Positions 1 through 7,805 of a stretch of DNA of 62,797 bases are shown here, piece after piece. The DNA is from CAZTHL01 sp964613585 (GTDB lineage Bacteria > Pseudomonadota > Alphaproteobacteria > DSM-16000 > Inquilinaceae). The notes under the pieces were generated by a model. It was given only the letters and a program-made list of their open reading frames with translations. It did no database searches and was not told where the DNA came from. The stretch spans positions 1 through 62,797 of the forward strand of contig CAZTHL010000010.1 in NCBI GenBank assembly GCA_964613585.1, given 5' to 3'. The translations under genes and the position numbers were made by a program. Numbering within the stretch: position 1 is the first letter of the stretch; each line of letters begins with the position of its first letter.

Positions 1-551
1 TTGGTGAAGATGCCGCCGCCCAGACGGGCGAAGATGGAAATCAGCGAGGCGCCGAAGCCGAGCGCCACCAGCGGGTCGATCAGGCCGCGCCCCTCGGCGC
101 CCCAGGACAGTAGGATGGCGTAGTATCCGGCAACCGACAGGAGCGCCAGGCCCGCCACGAGCATGCCGGTGATGGCGCCCGAGCGGAACGCGATGCCGAG
201 CCCCTGGGCCAGGCCGTTCCGGGCCGCCTCGGCGGTGCGCACGTTGGCCCGCACCGAGATCAGCATGCCGACGTAGCCGGCCGCGCCGGAGCAGACCGCG
301 CCGATCAGAAAGCCGACGCCGACCTGCCAGGTCAGGAGCAACGATATAAGGATCGCGATGACCACGCCGACGCCAGCGATCGTCGTGTACTGACGATTGA
401 GGTAGGCGCTGGCGCCCTCCTGCACCGCCGCCGCGATCTCCTGCATGCGGTCGGAGCCGGCGCTCGCGCTCAGGACCGAGCGCGCCGCCCACACGCCGTA
501 GCCCACGGCGACCAGCGCGCTGATCAGAGCGAACGTCAAAACGACTGGCAT
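1..551 (-). CDS. hppA: membrane-bound proton-translocating pyrophosphatase, N-terminal part (runs off window)
   Basis: Membrane pyrophosphatase that couples cytoplasmic PPi hydrolysis to H+ (or Na+) export. Only the first ~183 residues are inside the window. The translation opens with a hydrophobic helix (residues 2-22), then QEGASAYLNRQY (44-55), further membrane helices at about 57-75, 80-99 and 128-148, and the family block GASLISIFARLGGGIF (167-182). These are characteristic of HppA. The start is the ATG at 551; a G-rich stretch lies about 10 bases upstream of it. The catalytic loops and the residue that decides K+ dependence lie outside the window, so ion and K+ class cannot be assigned. 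It follows fliL on the same strand across a 279-bp gap, an arrangement that suggests its own promoter. Confidence 0.9.
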   Translation of the reverse strand, partial: MPVVLTFALISALVAVGYGVWAARSVLSASAGSDRMQEIAAAVQEGASAYLNRQYTTIAGVGVVIAILISLLLTWQVGVGFLIGAVCSGAAGYVGMLISVRANVRTAEAARNGLAQGLGIAFRSGAITGMLVAGLALLSVAGYYAILLSWGAEGRGLIDPLVALGFGASLISIFARLGGGIFT

Positions 552-830
552 GGTGGTACAGTGCCCCCCTTACGTCTTCGTCTGATTTTTCGTTTGTCTT
601 CGCCACTGGGGCGTCGAAAAGGTGACGCGGAAAATGCCAGACGCTTAACGCCAAAGCAACAACGTGCGCCGGACGGCGGCGACGGCCGTACTCGGCCCGT
701 CGACCCGGCTTTCCGCCGGCCTCCTGGCGGCCCCGCGAAGGCGATTGTCCGGCTCGCAACGGCGTGACGAAGCGTGCCGGAACGGCCGCGCCGGCAAGAG
801 CCTGGCCGGGCCGGGTGCCGGCCGGAGGGA

Positions 831-1283
831 TCACAACGGCCGCTGTGACACCATCTGGATCAGCGCGTCCTGGACCACGCCCTCGCCGAGGACCTGGTCG
901 CTCACCGACATGATCCGCGCCTTCAGGACGCCGATGTCGACGACGCCGTTGCCGCGCATGACCGTGCCGGAATGCAAGGACCCGTACAGCGACTGGACGA
1001 AACCGTCGTTGAGCCGCGGCGCCATGGCGAGCACCTTGTCGCCGGCCTTCTCGTCGGCGACCTCCAGGGCCAGCACGAACGTCACCAGCTGCTCGACCCG
1101 CTCCTCGCCGAGCACCGGCAGCTGGAAGGTGTTGAACTCGATGTAGACCGGCGGCATGTCCTCGGACTTGGCCGTGGACTCCTCGCCGGCCGTGGCCTGC
1201 TGATCCTTGAAGACTACCCAGCCGATGGCGCCGCCTCCGCCCAGGAGCAGGATCAGGAGGACGATGATGACAAGCTTGTTCAT
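831..1283 (-). CDS. fliL: FliL-type flagellar basal-body-associated protein
   Basis: A 150-residue single-pass inner-membrane protein of the FliL family, which surrounds the stator units of the flagellar motor and supports torque. A short cytoplasmic N-terminus is followed by a transmembrane helix at about residues 4-25 (hydrophobic, glycine-rich), a polar linker and a periplasmic domain containing IEFNTFQLPV. I chose the ATG at 1283: the helix starts right after it and GGGAG lies about 10 bases upstream. An in-frame extension to 1334 would put unlikely residues in front. It is detached from any flagellar operon and follows thiL. A CtrA-type box lies 57-71 bases upstream, so it is probably transcribed on its own with the motility regulon. 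motA and motB lie elsewhere in the window, at 24.5 kb. Confidence 0.8.
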   Translation of the reverse strand: MNKLVIIVLLILLLGGGGAIGWVVFKDQQATAGEESTAKSEDMPPVYIEFNTFQLPVLGEERVEQLVTFVLALEVADEKAGDKVLAMAPRLNDGFVQSLYGSLHSGTVMRGNGVVDIGVLKARIMSVSDQVLGEGVVQDALIQMVSQRPL

Positions 1284-1339
1284 GCCGCGGGCACTCCCGA
1301 GGCGTCTGACGCCTCCGGACAGACAGTGCCGCAAGGCCT

Positions 1340-1354
1340 TTAACAGGCGTTTAA
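1340..1354. promoter_or_regulatory. CtrA-type box upstream of fliL (TTAA-N7-TTAA)
   Basis: An exact TTAA-N7-TTAA dyad with spacer CAGGCGT. This is the consensus full site for the alphaproteobacterial response regulator CtrA. It lies in the 81-bp gap between thiL and fliL, 57 bases before the fliL ATG. A second exact copy precedes motA. Binding is inferred from the motif only. Confidence 0.6.
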
Positions 1355-1364
1355 GGGTCGACCT

Positions 1365-2345
1365 TCAGAAATGAGTCCAGCCGGACAGGCCGGTCATGAC
1401 CTGCCCGTCGGCATCGAGGAGCACGATGTCCCCATCCCCGGTCATGGTGCCGATCCGGCTCAGCGTCAGGCCGAGCCGGCTCGACAGGGTCGAGAGGGCC
1501 GGGTCCCGCCCGGCCGGCGCGGTGAACAGCAGCTCGTAGTCGTCACCGCCCGCCACCGCTCGCGCCCGGCGCCGGGGATCGGCCGCGAGCGCCGCCCGCG
1601 CCGCGTCGGAGAAGGGCAGCGCGGCGGTGTCGATCTGTGCGCCCACGCCGGAGGCCCGGCACACATGGCGGATATCGCCCGCCAGCCCGTCGGAGAGGTC
1701 GATCGCGGCCGTGGCCAGCCCGACGAGCGCCTGCCCGAGCCCGAGACGGGGCTCCGGCAGATGGTACCGGCCGGCCAGCGCCTCGACATGCCTTGGATCC
1801 AGGTCGGCCAGGTTGCCGCGCGCCGCCTCGAGGCCGAGCGCGCCGTCGCCGACGGTGCCGCTCACCCAGAGGGAATCGCCCGGCCGTGCGCCCGACCGCC
1901 GCAGGAAGCGATCGGGGGCGCAGGTGCCGAAGGCGGTGACCGAGACGAGCGGCGGCCCGGGCGTCGACACCGAGTCCCCGCCCAGGAGCTCGATGCCGTA
2001 GCGTTCCTGGTCGGCGCCGAGCCCGGCGGCGAAGCGCTCGAGCCAGCTGTCCTCGACCGAGCCCGGCAGCGCCGTGGTCAGCGTGTAGGCCAGCGGCACG
2101 GCCCCCATGGCCGCCAGATCGGACAGATTGACCCGCAGGAGCTTCCGGGCCAGCCGGTCGGGCGGCTCTTCGGGGAGATAGTGGACGCCCTCGACCATGG
2201 CGTCGGTGGTCACCAGCAGCTCGCGCCCGGGCGAGACCGGCACCCGGCCGGCATCGTCGGTCAGTGCGAAGGCGTCCGGAAAATCGCGGGTCAGCGGCCT
2301 CAGGAACCGCTCGATCCGCTCGAACTCGCCGAGCCGCCGGCTCAT
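1365..2345 (-). CDS. thiL: thiamine-monophosphate kinase
   Basis: ATP-dependent kinase that converts thiamine phosphate to thiamine diphosphate, the last step of cofactor synthesis; cytosolic. The 326 residues match the usual length. Visible family blocks are LTDDAG (28-33), TTDAMVEGVHY (46-56), the NLSDLAAMGA helix (metal and ATP site), LLGGDS, and a C-terminal DLSDGLAGD plus GGDDYELLF. This is the AIR-synthase-like fold. The ATG overlaps the nusB stop by four bases (ATGA), so the two are translationally coupled. nusB-thiL directly after ribH is a common alphaproteobacterial arrangement. Confidence 0.95.
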   Translation of the reverse strand: MSRRLGEFERIERFLRPLTRDFPDAFALTDDAGRVPVSPGRELLVTTDAMVEGVHYLPEEPPDRLARKLLRVNLSDLAAMGAVPLAYTLTTALPGSVEDSWLERFAAGLGADQERYGIELLGGDSVSTPGPPLVSVTAFGTCAPDRFLRRSGARPGDSLWVSGTVGDGALGLEAARGNLADLDPRHVEALAGRYHLPEPRLGLGQALVGLATAAIDLSDGLAGDIRHVCRASGVGAQIDTAALPFSDAARAALAADPRRRARAVAGGDDYELLFTAPAGRDPALSTLSSRLGLTLSRIGTMTGDGDIVLLDADGQVMTGLSGWTHF

Positions 2346-2866
2346 GGCGGATCCTTCAGGGGCGCGTCCGGCACGGGAGCCGGTCGGCCGACCGTGCCGT
2401 CGAGCTCGTCGGCCCGCAACGCCCGGGCCAGACGGTCGAGGACGGCATTGACCATGGCCGGCTCCTTGCCGCCGAAGAAGGCATGGGCGAGATCGATGTA
2501 CTCGGACAGGATGATCCGCGGCTGCACCGCCCGCTGGGCCAGGATCTCCCAGCCGCCGGCGCGCAGGATGCAGCGCAGCAGAAGCTCGAGCCGGTCCAGG
2601 TTCCAGTGCGCATCGAGCACGCCGTGGACCAAAGCGTCCAACTCCGCGCGCCGCGCGATCACCCCGCGGACGATGGCCAGGAACAGCTCCCGGTCCGGCT
2701 CGACGAAGCGCTCGCCATTGACCTCCTCCCCGAGCCGATGAACCAGGAACTCGCGGATCACGGCCTCGGCCTCGCCGTCGCTCAGCTCGACCTGATAGAG
2801 CGCCTGGACGGCCGCGAGGCGCGCCGCGCTGCGCCGCGCCTTGGCGGATGGCTTTCGAGCACGCAT
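2342..2866 (-). CDS. nusB: transcription antitermination factor NusB
   Basis: All-helical RNA-binding factor that joins NusE (S10) at boxA in rRNA antitermination. The 174 residues include a lysine/arginine-rich N-terminal tail, then the NusB core starting at ARLAAVQALYQVE, and the family's C-terminal helices with RIILSEYIDLAHAFFGGKEPAMVNAVLDR (cited in part: SEYIDLAHAFFGGKEP). The core matches closely; the C-terminal ~20 residues are a proline-rich extension. It lies 22 bases after ribH and overlaps thiL by four bases, so it sits in the middle of the rib/nusB/thiL operon. Confidence 0.95.
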   Translation of the reverse strand: MRARKPSAKARRSAARLAAVQALYQVELSDGEAEAVIREFLVHRLGEEVNGERFVEPDRELFLAIVRGVIARRAELDALVHGVLDAHWNLDRLELLLRCILRAGGWEILAQRAVQPRIILSEYIDLAHAFFGGKEPAMVNAVLDRLARALRADELDGTVGRPAPVPDAPLKDPP

Positions 2867-2888
2867 TTCGGGGGGTCGGGCTTTCGGG

Positions 2889-3353
2889 TCAGGACGTACC
2901 TAGCAAGTGGCGCCGCACGGCCACCATGTCCAGGCAGGCGCGCGCCGCGTCGCCCCCCTTGTCCTTGCCGGAGACCCGCGCCCGCGCCCAGGCCTGCTCG
3001 CGGGTCTCGACCGTGAGGATGCCATAGCCGATGGCGAGGCCGTGGCGTGTTGCCAGATCCTGCAGGCCGCGGGCGCTTTCGCCGGCGACATAGTCGTAAT
3101 GGGTCGTCTCGCCGCGGATGACGCAGCCGAGCGCCAGGAAGCCGTCATAGCCGGCCTTCCTCGGGGCCCGGTCGAGCCCCTGGACGGCCATGGCGATGAC
3201 CGCCGGGATCTCGAAGGCGCCCGGAACCGCGATGCGGTCATGGCTGCAGCCGGCGGCCTCGAGCGCGCGCACGGCACCGGTCGCCAGCTCGTCGGCGATA
3301 TCGCCGTAGAAGCGAGCCTCGACGATGAGGATGTGGGCGCCGCGCGGGGACAT
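2889..3353 (-). CDS. ribH: 6,7-dimethyl-8-ribityllumazine synthase
   Basis: Condenses 5-amino-6-ribitylaminouracil with 3,4-dihydroxy-2-butanone 4-phosphate in the penultimate step of riboflavin synthesis; forms cytosolic oligomers. The 154 residues show the substrate loop PGAFEIP (44-50) and the GCVIRGETTHYDYV block (76-89), whose His85 is the conserved catalytic histidine. The arginine of the C-terminal phosphate site is visible in the ARARVSGKDKGGDAA segment. It lies between ribB and nusB in one minus-strand operon. Confidence 0.96.
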   Translation of the reverse strand: MSPRGAHILIVEARFYGDIADELATGAVRALEAAGCSHDRIAVPGAFEIPAVIAMAVQGLDRAPRKAGYDGFLALGCVIRGETTHYDYVAGESARGLQDLATRHGLAIGYGILTVETREQAWARARVSGKDKGGDAARACLDMVAVRRHLLGTS

Positions 3354-3406
3354 CGGACTTCCTTTTGCGGCGGGAGCGGGCGCCGGCTTCGGACGCTTGG
3401 CCGCGG

Positions 3407-4672
3407 TCAGGCCAGATCGTTCGGAATCGGCCGCTGATCGACGACTCTCAGGCCATAGCCCTCAAGCCCTACGATGCTCTTGCGGGTGTTCGACAACAAG
3501 ATCATGTCGCGCACGCCCAGCGCCAGCAGTATCTGCGCGCCGACGCCGTAGTCGCGCAGCTCCTTGCCGCCCGAGCCGAGCGGACGGCCGACTTCTGCGG
3601 CGCGCAGCCGCCCGGTCAGGCTGTCCGGACGCGGCTCGCGAATCAGCACGACCACGCCGCGGCCCTCGGCCCCGATCATGCGCATGGCATTCTGCAGATC
3701 GGCGGCGCGCCCCCCGGACTGGTCGCCGAGCACGTCGTCGAGCACGTTGAGCGCATGCATGCGCACCGGCACCGGCCGGCCGTCGCGCACATCCCCCTTG
3801 GTGAGCGCCACGTGCTCGGCATAGCTGGCGACATTGACGAACACGTGCAGCCGCCACTCACCGCCGTACCGGCTGGTGAAGGCGGTCTCGAGCTCCTGCT
3901 CGACCAGCCGCTCGTGCCGGCGACGGTAGGCGATGAGATCGGCGATGGTTCCGATCTTCAGCCCGTGAAACTGGGCGAAACGGACGAGATCCGGCAGCCG
4001 CGCCATGCTGCCGTCGTCGTTCATGATCTCGCAGATGAGCCCGGAGGGGTTGAGGCCGGCCATGCGGGCAATGTCGACCGCCGCCTCGGTGTGGCCGGCG
4101 CGCACCAGCACACCGCCGTCGCGTGCCATCAACGGGAACAGGTGGCCCGGCGTCCGGATCGCCTCGGGCCCCAGGGCCGGGTCGATGGCGGCGGCCACGG
4201 TGCGGGCGCGGTCGTGCGCCGAGATGCCGGTGGTCACGCCTTCGCTGGCCTCGATCGACACCGTGAAGGCCGTCTCATGGCGATTGCCGGAACTCGACCG
4301 CTGCATGAGCGGCAGGCCGAGGCGCTCCACCCGATCGCGGCCGAGCGCCAGGCACACGAGGCCGCGGCCATGCTTGGCCATGAAGTTGATCGCCTCGGGT
4401 CCGGCCTTCCCGGCGGGAATCACCAGATCGCCCTCGTTCTCCCGGTCCTCGTCGTCGACCAGGATGAACATGCGGCCCTGGCGCGCCTCCTCGAGGATCT
4501 CCTCGATCGAGGCCAGGAACGGCCGGTCGCTCTCGCTCAGGCGCTGCTCGACCGGGCTGCGGAACTGCAGATCGAGCCAATCGTCGCCGTCGGCATCGGC
4601 GCGCGGCAGACCGGCCTGTCCACTTCCCGGCTCAGCCGCCGGTCCGGCGCGAGGATCGCGAACGTCGTGCAT
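3407..4672 (-). CDS. ribB: 3,4-dihydroxy-2-butanone-4-phosphate synthase fused to a degenerate GTP cyclohydrolase II domain (RibBX-like)
   Basis: The N-terminal half (about 50-250) is RibB: FLASIEEILEEARQG, the metal-binding DDEDRENEGD loop, RTPGHLFPL and AGHTEAAVD. It makes the four-carbon precursor for RibH from ribulose 5-phosphate. The C-terminal half aligns with GTP cyclohydrolase II (GRGVVVLIRE, DYGVGAQILLALGV), but the zinc cysteines expected in the HSEC...RCDCG region are absent: the region reads MHALNVLDD...SGGRAADLQ. This domain therefore should not bind zinc or open GTP. Similar RibBX proteins are known. A true RibA must lie elsewhere. The start is uncertain: I chose the ATG at 4672, about 50 residues ahead of the RibB core. 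An in-frame ATG at 4798 would add a stretch discussed under 4724-4762. Confidence 0.88.
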   Translation of the reverse strand: MHDVRDPRAGPAAEPGSGQAGLPRADADGDDWLDLQFRSPVEQRLSESDRPFLASIEEILEEARQGRMFILVDDEDRENEGDLVIPAGKAGPEAINFMAKHGRGLVCLALGRDRVERLGLPLMQRSSSGNRHETAFTVSIEASEGVTTGISAHDRARTVAAAIDPALGPEAIRTPGHLFPLMARDGGVLVRAGHTEAAVDIARMAGLNPSGLICEIMNDDGSMARLPDLVRFAQFHGLKIGTIADLIAYRRRHERLVEQELETAFTSRYGGEWRLHVFVNVASYAEHVALTKGDVRDGRPVPVRMHALNVLDDVLGDQSGGRAADLQNAMRMIGAEGRGVVVLIREPRPDSLTGRLRAAEVGRPLGSGGKELRDYGVGAQILLALGVRDMILLSNTRKSIVGLEGYGLRVVDQRPIPNDLA

Positions 4673-4723
4673 TCTTCCGTGTGAGCATTTGAGTGGACAC
4701 GAGAGGCGCTCCACCGCCCCGTC

Positions 4724-4762
4724 ATTGACGGTAAGTGTGTCCCCGTCAAGGGCAATGGAACC
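4724..4762 (-). other. short in-frame echo of the RibE motif between ribE and ribB
   Basis: On the minus strand, in frame with ribB and ahead of its chosen start, the 13-residue stretch GSIALDGDTLTVN matches the ribE motif GSIALDGVSLTVN (coded at 5016-5054) at 11 of 13 positions. The codons differ at most third positions and are less GC-rich here, so it is not a recent DNA duplication. It may be a remnant of an old lumazine-binding segment, or part of a real N-terminal extension of RibB. Confidence 0.4.
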
Positions 4763-4850
4763 CTCCCGCGCCACGAGCAGCGCGGCCGGCGCCGCCATGA
4801 CGCCCGGCTGCCCGCCATGCCCGTCGACGACGCGATCCCGGGTGGCGGGG

Positions 4851-5456
4851 TCACGGGCGGGGCGCCTGCCGCATCGTCTCCAGCGCCCGCAGGACGTAGC
4901 GGGCGAGCATGTCGATCTCGACGTTGAGAGTGTCGCCCGGCGCCATGGCGCCGAAGGTGGTCCGCTCATTGGTGTGCGGGATGATGTTGACGCCGAAACG
5001 GCTGCCCATCGTCTCGTTGACGGTCAGCGAGACGCCGTCGAGCGCGATCGACCCCTTCGGCGCGATCGCGCGGGCCAGATCCTCCGGGACCTCGAGCACC
5101 CAGCGGTGGCTGTCGCCCTCGGGGTGCACATCGACCAGGCGGGCAAGGCCGTCGACATGCCCGAACACGAGATGCCCGCCGATCTCCTCGCCCATCCGGA
5201 GCGAGCGCTCCAGGTTGACCCGGGTGCCGGTCTGCCAGCGGCCGAGCGTGGTCCGGGACAGGGTCTCCGCCGAGGCCTGGATCGCGTAGCGGCCGGGCTC
5301 CGTGTCCACCACGGTCAGGCAGACCCCCGAATGCGCGATCGAGGCGCCGACGCCGATCTCCGCGGTGTCGTACGCCGTCTCGATGGTGAAGCGTGTGTCG
5401 CCGGAGCGCTCGACGCGGGCCACCCGGCCGACATCCGTCACGATGCCCGAGAACAT
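4851..5456 (-). CDS. ribE: riboflavin synthase, alpha subunit
   Basis: Dismutates two molecules of 6,7-dimethyl-8-ribityllumazine to riboflavin plus the pyrimidine precursor. The 201 residues hold two lumazine-binding repeats: MFSGIV at the N-terminus (usual MFTGIV) with SGVCLTV in the first repeat, and GHLVFGHVDG, GSIALDGVSLTVN and NIIPHTNERTTF in the second. Length and motifs are normal. It is the first gene of the ribE-ribB-ribH-nusB-thiL run; its usual upstream partner ribD is 2.3 kb away, behind two unrelated genes, so it probably has a separate promoter in the 5457-5828 spacer. Confidence 0.95.
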   Translation of the reverse strand: MFSGIVTDVGRVARVERSGDTRFTIETAYDTAEIGVGASIAHSGVCLTVVDTEPGRYAIQASAETLSRTTLGRWQTGTRVNLERSLRMGEEIGGHLVFGHVDGLARLVDVHPEGDSHRWVLEVPEDLARAIAPKGSIALDGVSLTVNETMGSRFGVNIIPHTNERTTFGAMAPGDTLNVEIDMLARYVLRALETMRQAPRP

Positions 5457-5828
5457 GGTCGCACCCCCTTCCGCTCAAGCCGGCGCGCCACGCCGCCAGC
5501 CTTGCGCCGCAGCATCGCGCAGGTCGGTCGCCGGCGCAAACGGCGGGCACGGCGGCGGTGTCGGGGTCGGACGCCAAGCCCGTCCGGCAGCCTCGGCCAT
5601 GACGGCTCGGCGCGCGGAACAACGGACCGCCCGGCAAGTTCTGACTTGGTCGGGACCTCGCCATGCAGGACCGACGCTGAAGGAGGACAGCCCTCCGGCA
5701 GCCGATGTCTCGCCCTCGTTCCGGCAAAGAGCGCACGAGCGGGAAAATGCCAATTGTCGAGACCGGCCCGGCACCATATTTCGTAGGCTTCGTTCTCCCG
5801 TTCCACTGCCTTCTGAAGGTTCAGCGCG
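5457..5828. other. divergent intergenic region between ribE and the deacetylase gene
   Basis: 372 bases without a convincing gene. It must carry the start signals for ribE (minus) and the deacetylase (plus). I looked for an FMN riboswitch ahead of ribE and found none of its conserved blocks. Towards the deacetylase the base composition falls. No strong -35/-10 pair could be defined. Confidence 0.5.
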
Positions 5829-6701
5829 ATGCCTGGTCAAGGAATGACTGACGTAAAGGTGGAGAGCAATGGCCTCCTCCAGAGGAAGCCGGATCTGTTT
5901 TCCGCCGACCGGGCACGGCGCGGCCTCTTCTCGATTTCCAGGCGTCTTCACCGGCTGGTCGCCACCAGGTCCCTGCCACCGCGAATCGGCATCTATTTTC
6001 ATTCATTAAGGAAAGATCGATACCCGGCCTTTCGTGAGATGGTGAATTTTTTTCGATCAAGAGGATACGACTTTGTCGATCCAGATACTTATATTGCTGC
6101 CGATGACCGGCGCAAACGGATTTTCCTATCATTCGACGATAATTATCGTTCCTGGTATGAAGCATTGCCGATGCTCGAAGCGGTCGGCGTCGTTGCCACC
6201 TTCTATGTCAATACCCTTCCGCTGCGCGGCGAGGCCGATCCTTCGGCAATCACGTCGTATTATGATCGGATTCGCCATTTCGGCGACCGCACATGCCTTA
6301 GCCGCGACGAGATCCGCGCCATCGCCGACGCCGGTCACACGATAGGCTGCCACAGCCATTCCCATTTCAATCTGGCGACGCTGGCGCCCGAGCGATGGGA
6401 GGACGAGATCCTGCGCAGCAGGCAGATCCTCGAGAGCCTTATCGCGGCTCCGGTGGCGCATTTCAGCTACCCGTTCGGCATGCGCCGCCACTTCTCCGAG
6501 GAGTTGAAGGATTACTGCTTCGGCAACGGCTTCCGGACCATCTCCGCGGCCGCGCCCTGCCTGCAGCATGCCCCCGTGGCCGATCCCTACATTCATCGCA
6601 GCGGCTGGAAGCTCACTCACGCATGCGGGGACAATGTGCAGCGGGTGTCGATCGACGGCCGCCTGTTCTATGCCCTCACCGGCCGCAGCGCGGTCGGTTG
6701 A
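5829..6701 (+). CDS. polysaccharide deacetylase (NodB-homology) family protein
   Basis: Carbohydrate esterase family 4-type deacetylase, likely removing N-acetyl groups from a cell-surface glycan. The three catalytic motifs are present: LSFDDN (100-105, catalytic Asp and metal Asp), HSHSH (175-179, metal histidines) and SYPFG (213-217). There is no clear signal peptide; the first ~50 residues are basic and polar, so it may act in the cytoplasm or on a lipid-linked glycan. The start may be the ATG at 5829 or the one at 5844. The 5' half (about 5960-6200) is clearly poorer in G+C than its neighbours, with runs such as ATTTTTTTCG. It lies inside the otherwise conserved rib cluster, so it was probably acquired. 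Confidence 0.82.
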   Translation: MPGQGMTDVKVESNGLLQRKPDLFSADRARRGLFSISRRLHRLVATRSLPPRIGIYFHSLRKDRYPAFREMVNFFRSRGYDFVDPDTYIAADDRRKRIFLSFDDNYRSWYEALPMLEAVGVVATFYVNTLPLRGEADPSAITSYYDRIRHFGDRTCLSRDEIRAIADAGHTIGCHSHSHFNLATLAPERWEDEILRSRQILESLIAAPVAHFSYPFGMRRHFSEELKDYCFGNGFRTISAAAPCLQHAPVADPYIHRSGWKLTHACGDNVQRVSIDGRLFYALTGRSAVG

Positions 6702-6765
6702 CCCGGCCCGGCCGACCGTGCCGAGCCAGCGGGCCGACGGCCGCGGACCGTCGCCGCCCGCTCCC

Positions 6766-7590
6766 TCACATCCGGCCCCGTGAGCATGCCGCCGTGCCGC
6801 AGGCCGATGTCGGGCCCGGGACCTGCTCAGGCGTCTCGGGGACGGCGCGCGGACCCGCGGCTCCGTCGCGACGACCTCCCGGCAGCGCGGTCCACACGGG
6901 AAACGCGGCGGGATTTCCGGCAGTAGCCGCGGCCGATCGTCGAGGGGCCAGGGTGCCGACGTGCACAAACCGGTCTCGCGCCACGGCTCTGAACACCACA
7001 AGGTCGCCTTCGTTGATGGGCCGCACCGCGGCCGCCATGATCAGGTTGATTTCGGGCGCAATGAGAACCGTGTTCAGTCCCGGCTGGGGGCGTGTCGCCA
7101 GCATGTCGCGCAGCCAGATGGTCGCGGCCGTCCACTGCTCCGGCTTGAGCGCCGTCAGATCCGTCAGGGTGGACCTGGTCTCGTGCCGGCCGAAGGCGAT
7201 ATCCGCCGCCTCGACGGCGCGGCAATCGGGACTGGTCAGCACCGGTCCGCCGAGGATGCCGTGGGCTCGCATGTAGATGCCGATCATCCGGGCCCGATCC
7301 CGCTCGTCCTTCGACAGGATCGTTCCGGTGGAGCACTCGTCCATCGCTCCATCGCCCGGCTCGACCCCTGCGGCCCGCGCGGCGGCGTCGCCCGCCGCGG
7401 TCCGGGCGTCGGAGGCGTCCGCGGCGGCCGGGCCGAGCGGCGGGTGGCTCAGATAGAGGACATAGCCTCCGCCCGCGAGGCGATCGATCAGCGCCTGACC
7501 GGTCAGCCGCTCCTCCGATCGCGCCATGCCGACTATCAAGAGGGTCTGGAGAACCAGGACAATCAGCAACAGCCACGACACACGCCGCAT
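6766..7590 (-). CDS. exported histidine-phosphatase-like protein with a degenerate active site
   Basis: A 274-residue protein with an N-terminal signal or anchor helix (SWLLLIVLVLQTLLIVG, about 5-21). After it, GGGYVLYLSHPP resembles the opening strand and RHG motif of the histidine phosphatase superfamily, but the Arg-His-Gly is replaced by Ser-His-Pro (about 48-50). Later, LSKDERDRARMIGIYM and TSPDCRAVEAADIAFG match the family's second and third conserved stretches. It may therefore be a non-catalytic member. The start at 7590 places the signal helix at the N-terminus; a longer form from 7683 is less likely. It faces the deacetylase tail to tail, and both interrupt ribD-ribE. Confidence 0.6.
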   Translation of the reverse strand: MRRVSWLLLIVLVLQTLLIVGMARSEERLTGQALIDRLAGGGYVLYLSHPPLGPAAADASDARTAAGDAAARAAGVEPGDGAMDECSTGTILSKDERDRARMIGIYMRAHGILGGPVLTSPDCRAVEAADIAFGRHETRSTLTDLTALKPEQWTAATIWLRDMLATRPQPGLNTVLIAPEINLIMAAAVRPINEGDLVVFRAVARDRFVHVGTLAPRRSAAATAGNPAAFPVWTALPGGRRDGAAGPRAVPETPEQVPGPTSACGTAACSRGRM

Positions 7591-7805
7591 AGCATGGGCT
7601 CCACATTGGTTGCCCCACTGATGCCCGATGCTGGTTGAGAAAGTCTTGCGGGGGCAGCCGGCCCGGGGCGCCGTGGCCGGCATGGGCGACGCCGGCCACG
7701 CGCCCCCTCAGCCAGGCGACAGCCCCGGGGAGCCACCCATTCCCGAGCGATCCGCCCAGGGCTGGGACGGCTCTACAAGGCGGACCGGTGGGGGACCGGA
7801 GCCCT

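Noticed and set aside
4673..4850. FMN riboswitch ahead of ribB or ribE
   Set aside because: Searched both the ribE-ribB gap and 5457-5828 for the conserved RFN blocks (GGGGCAGGGTGAAATTCCC-like and the GACCGGCGGT region); none is present.
5650..5806. Minus-strand frame with AYEIWCRAGLDNW, reminiscent of DUF2934
   Set aside because: Spacing of the tryptophans does not fit the domain and the rest of the frame is an arginine-rich read-through of GC-rich DNA.
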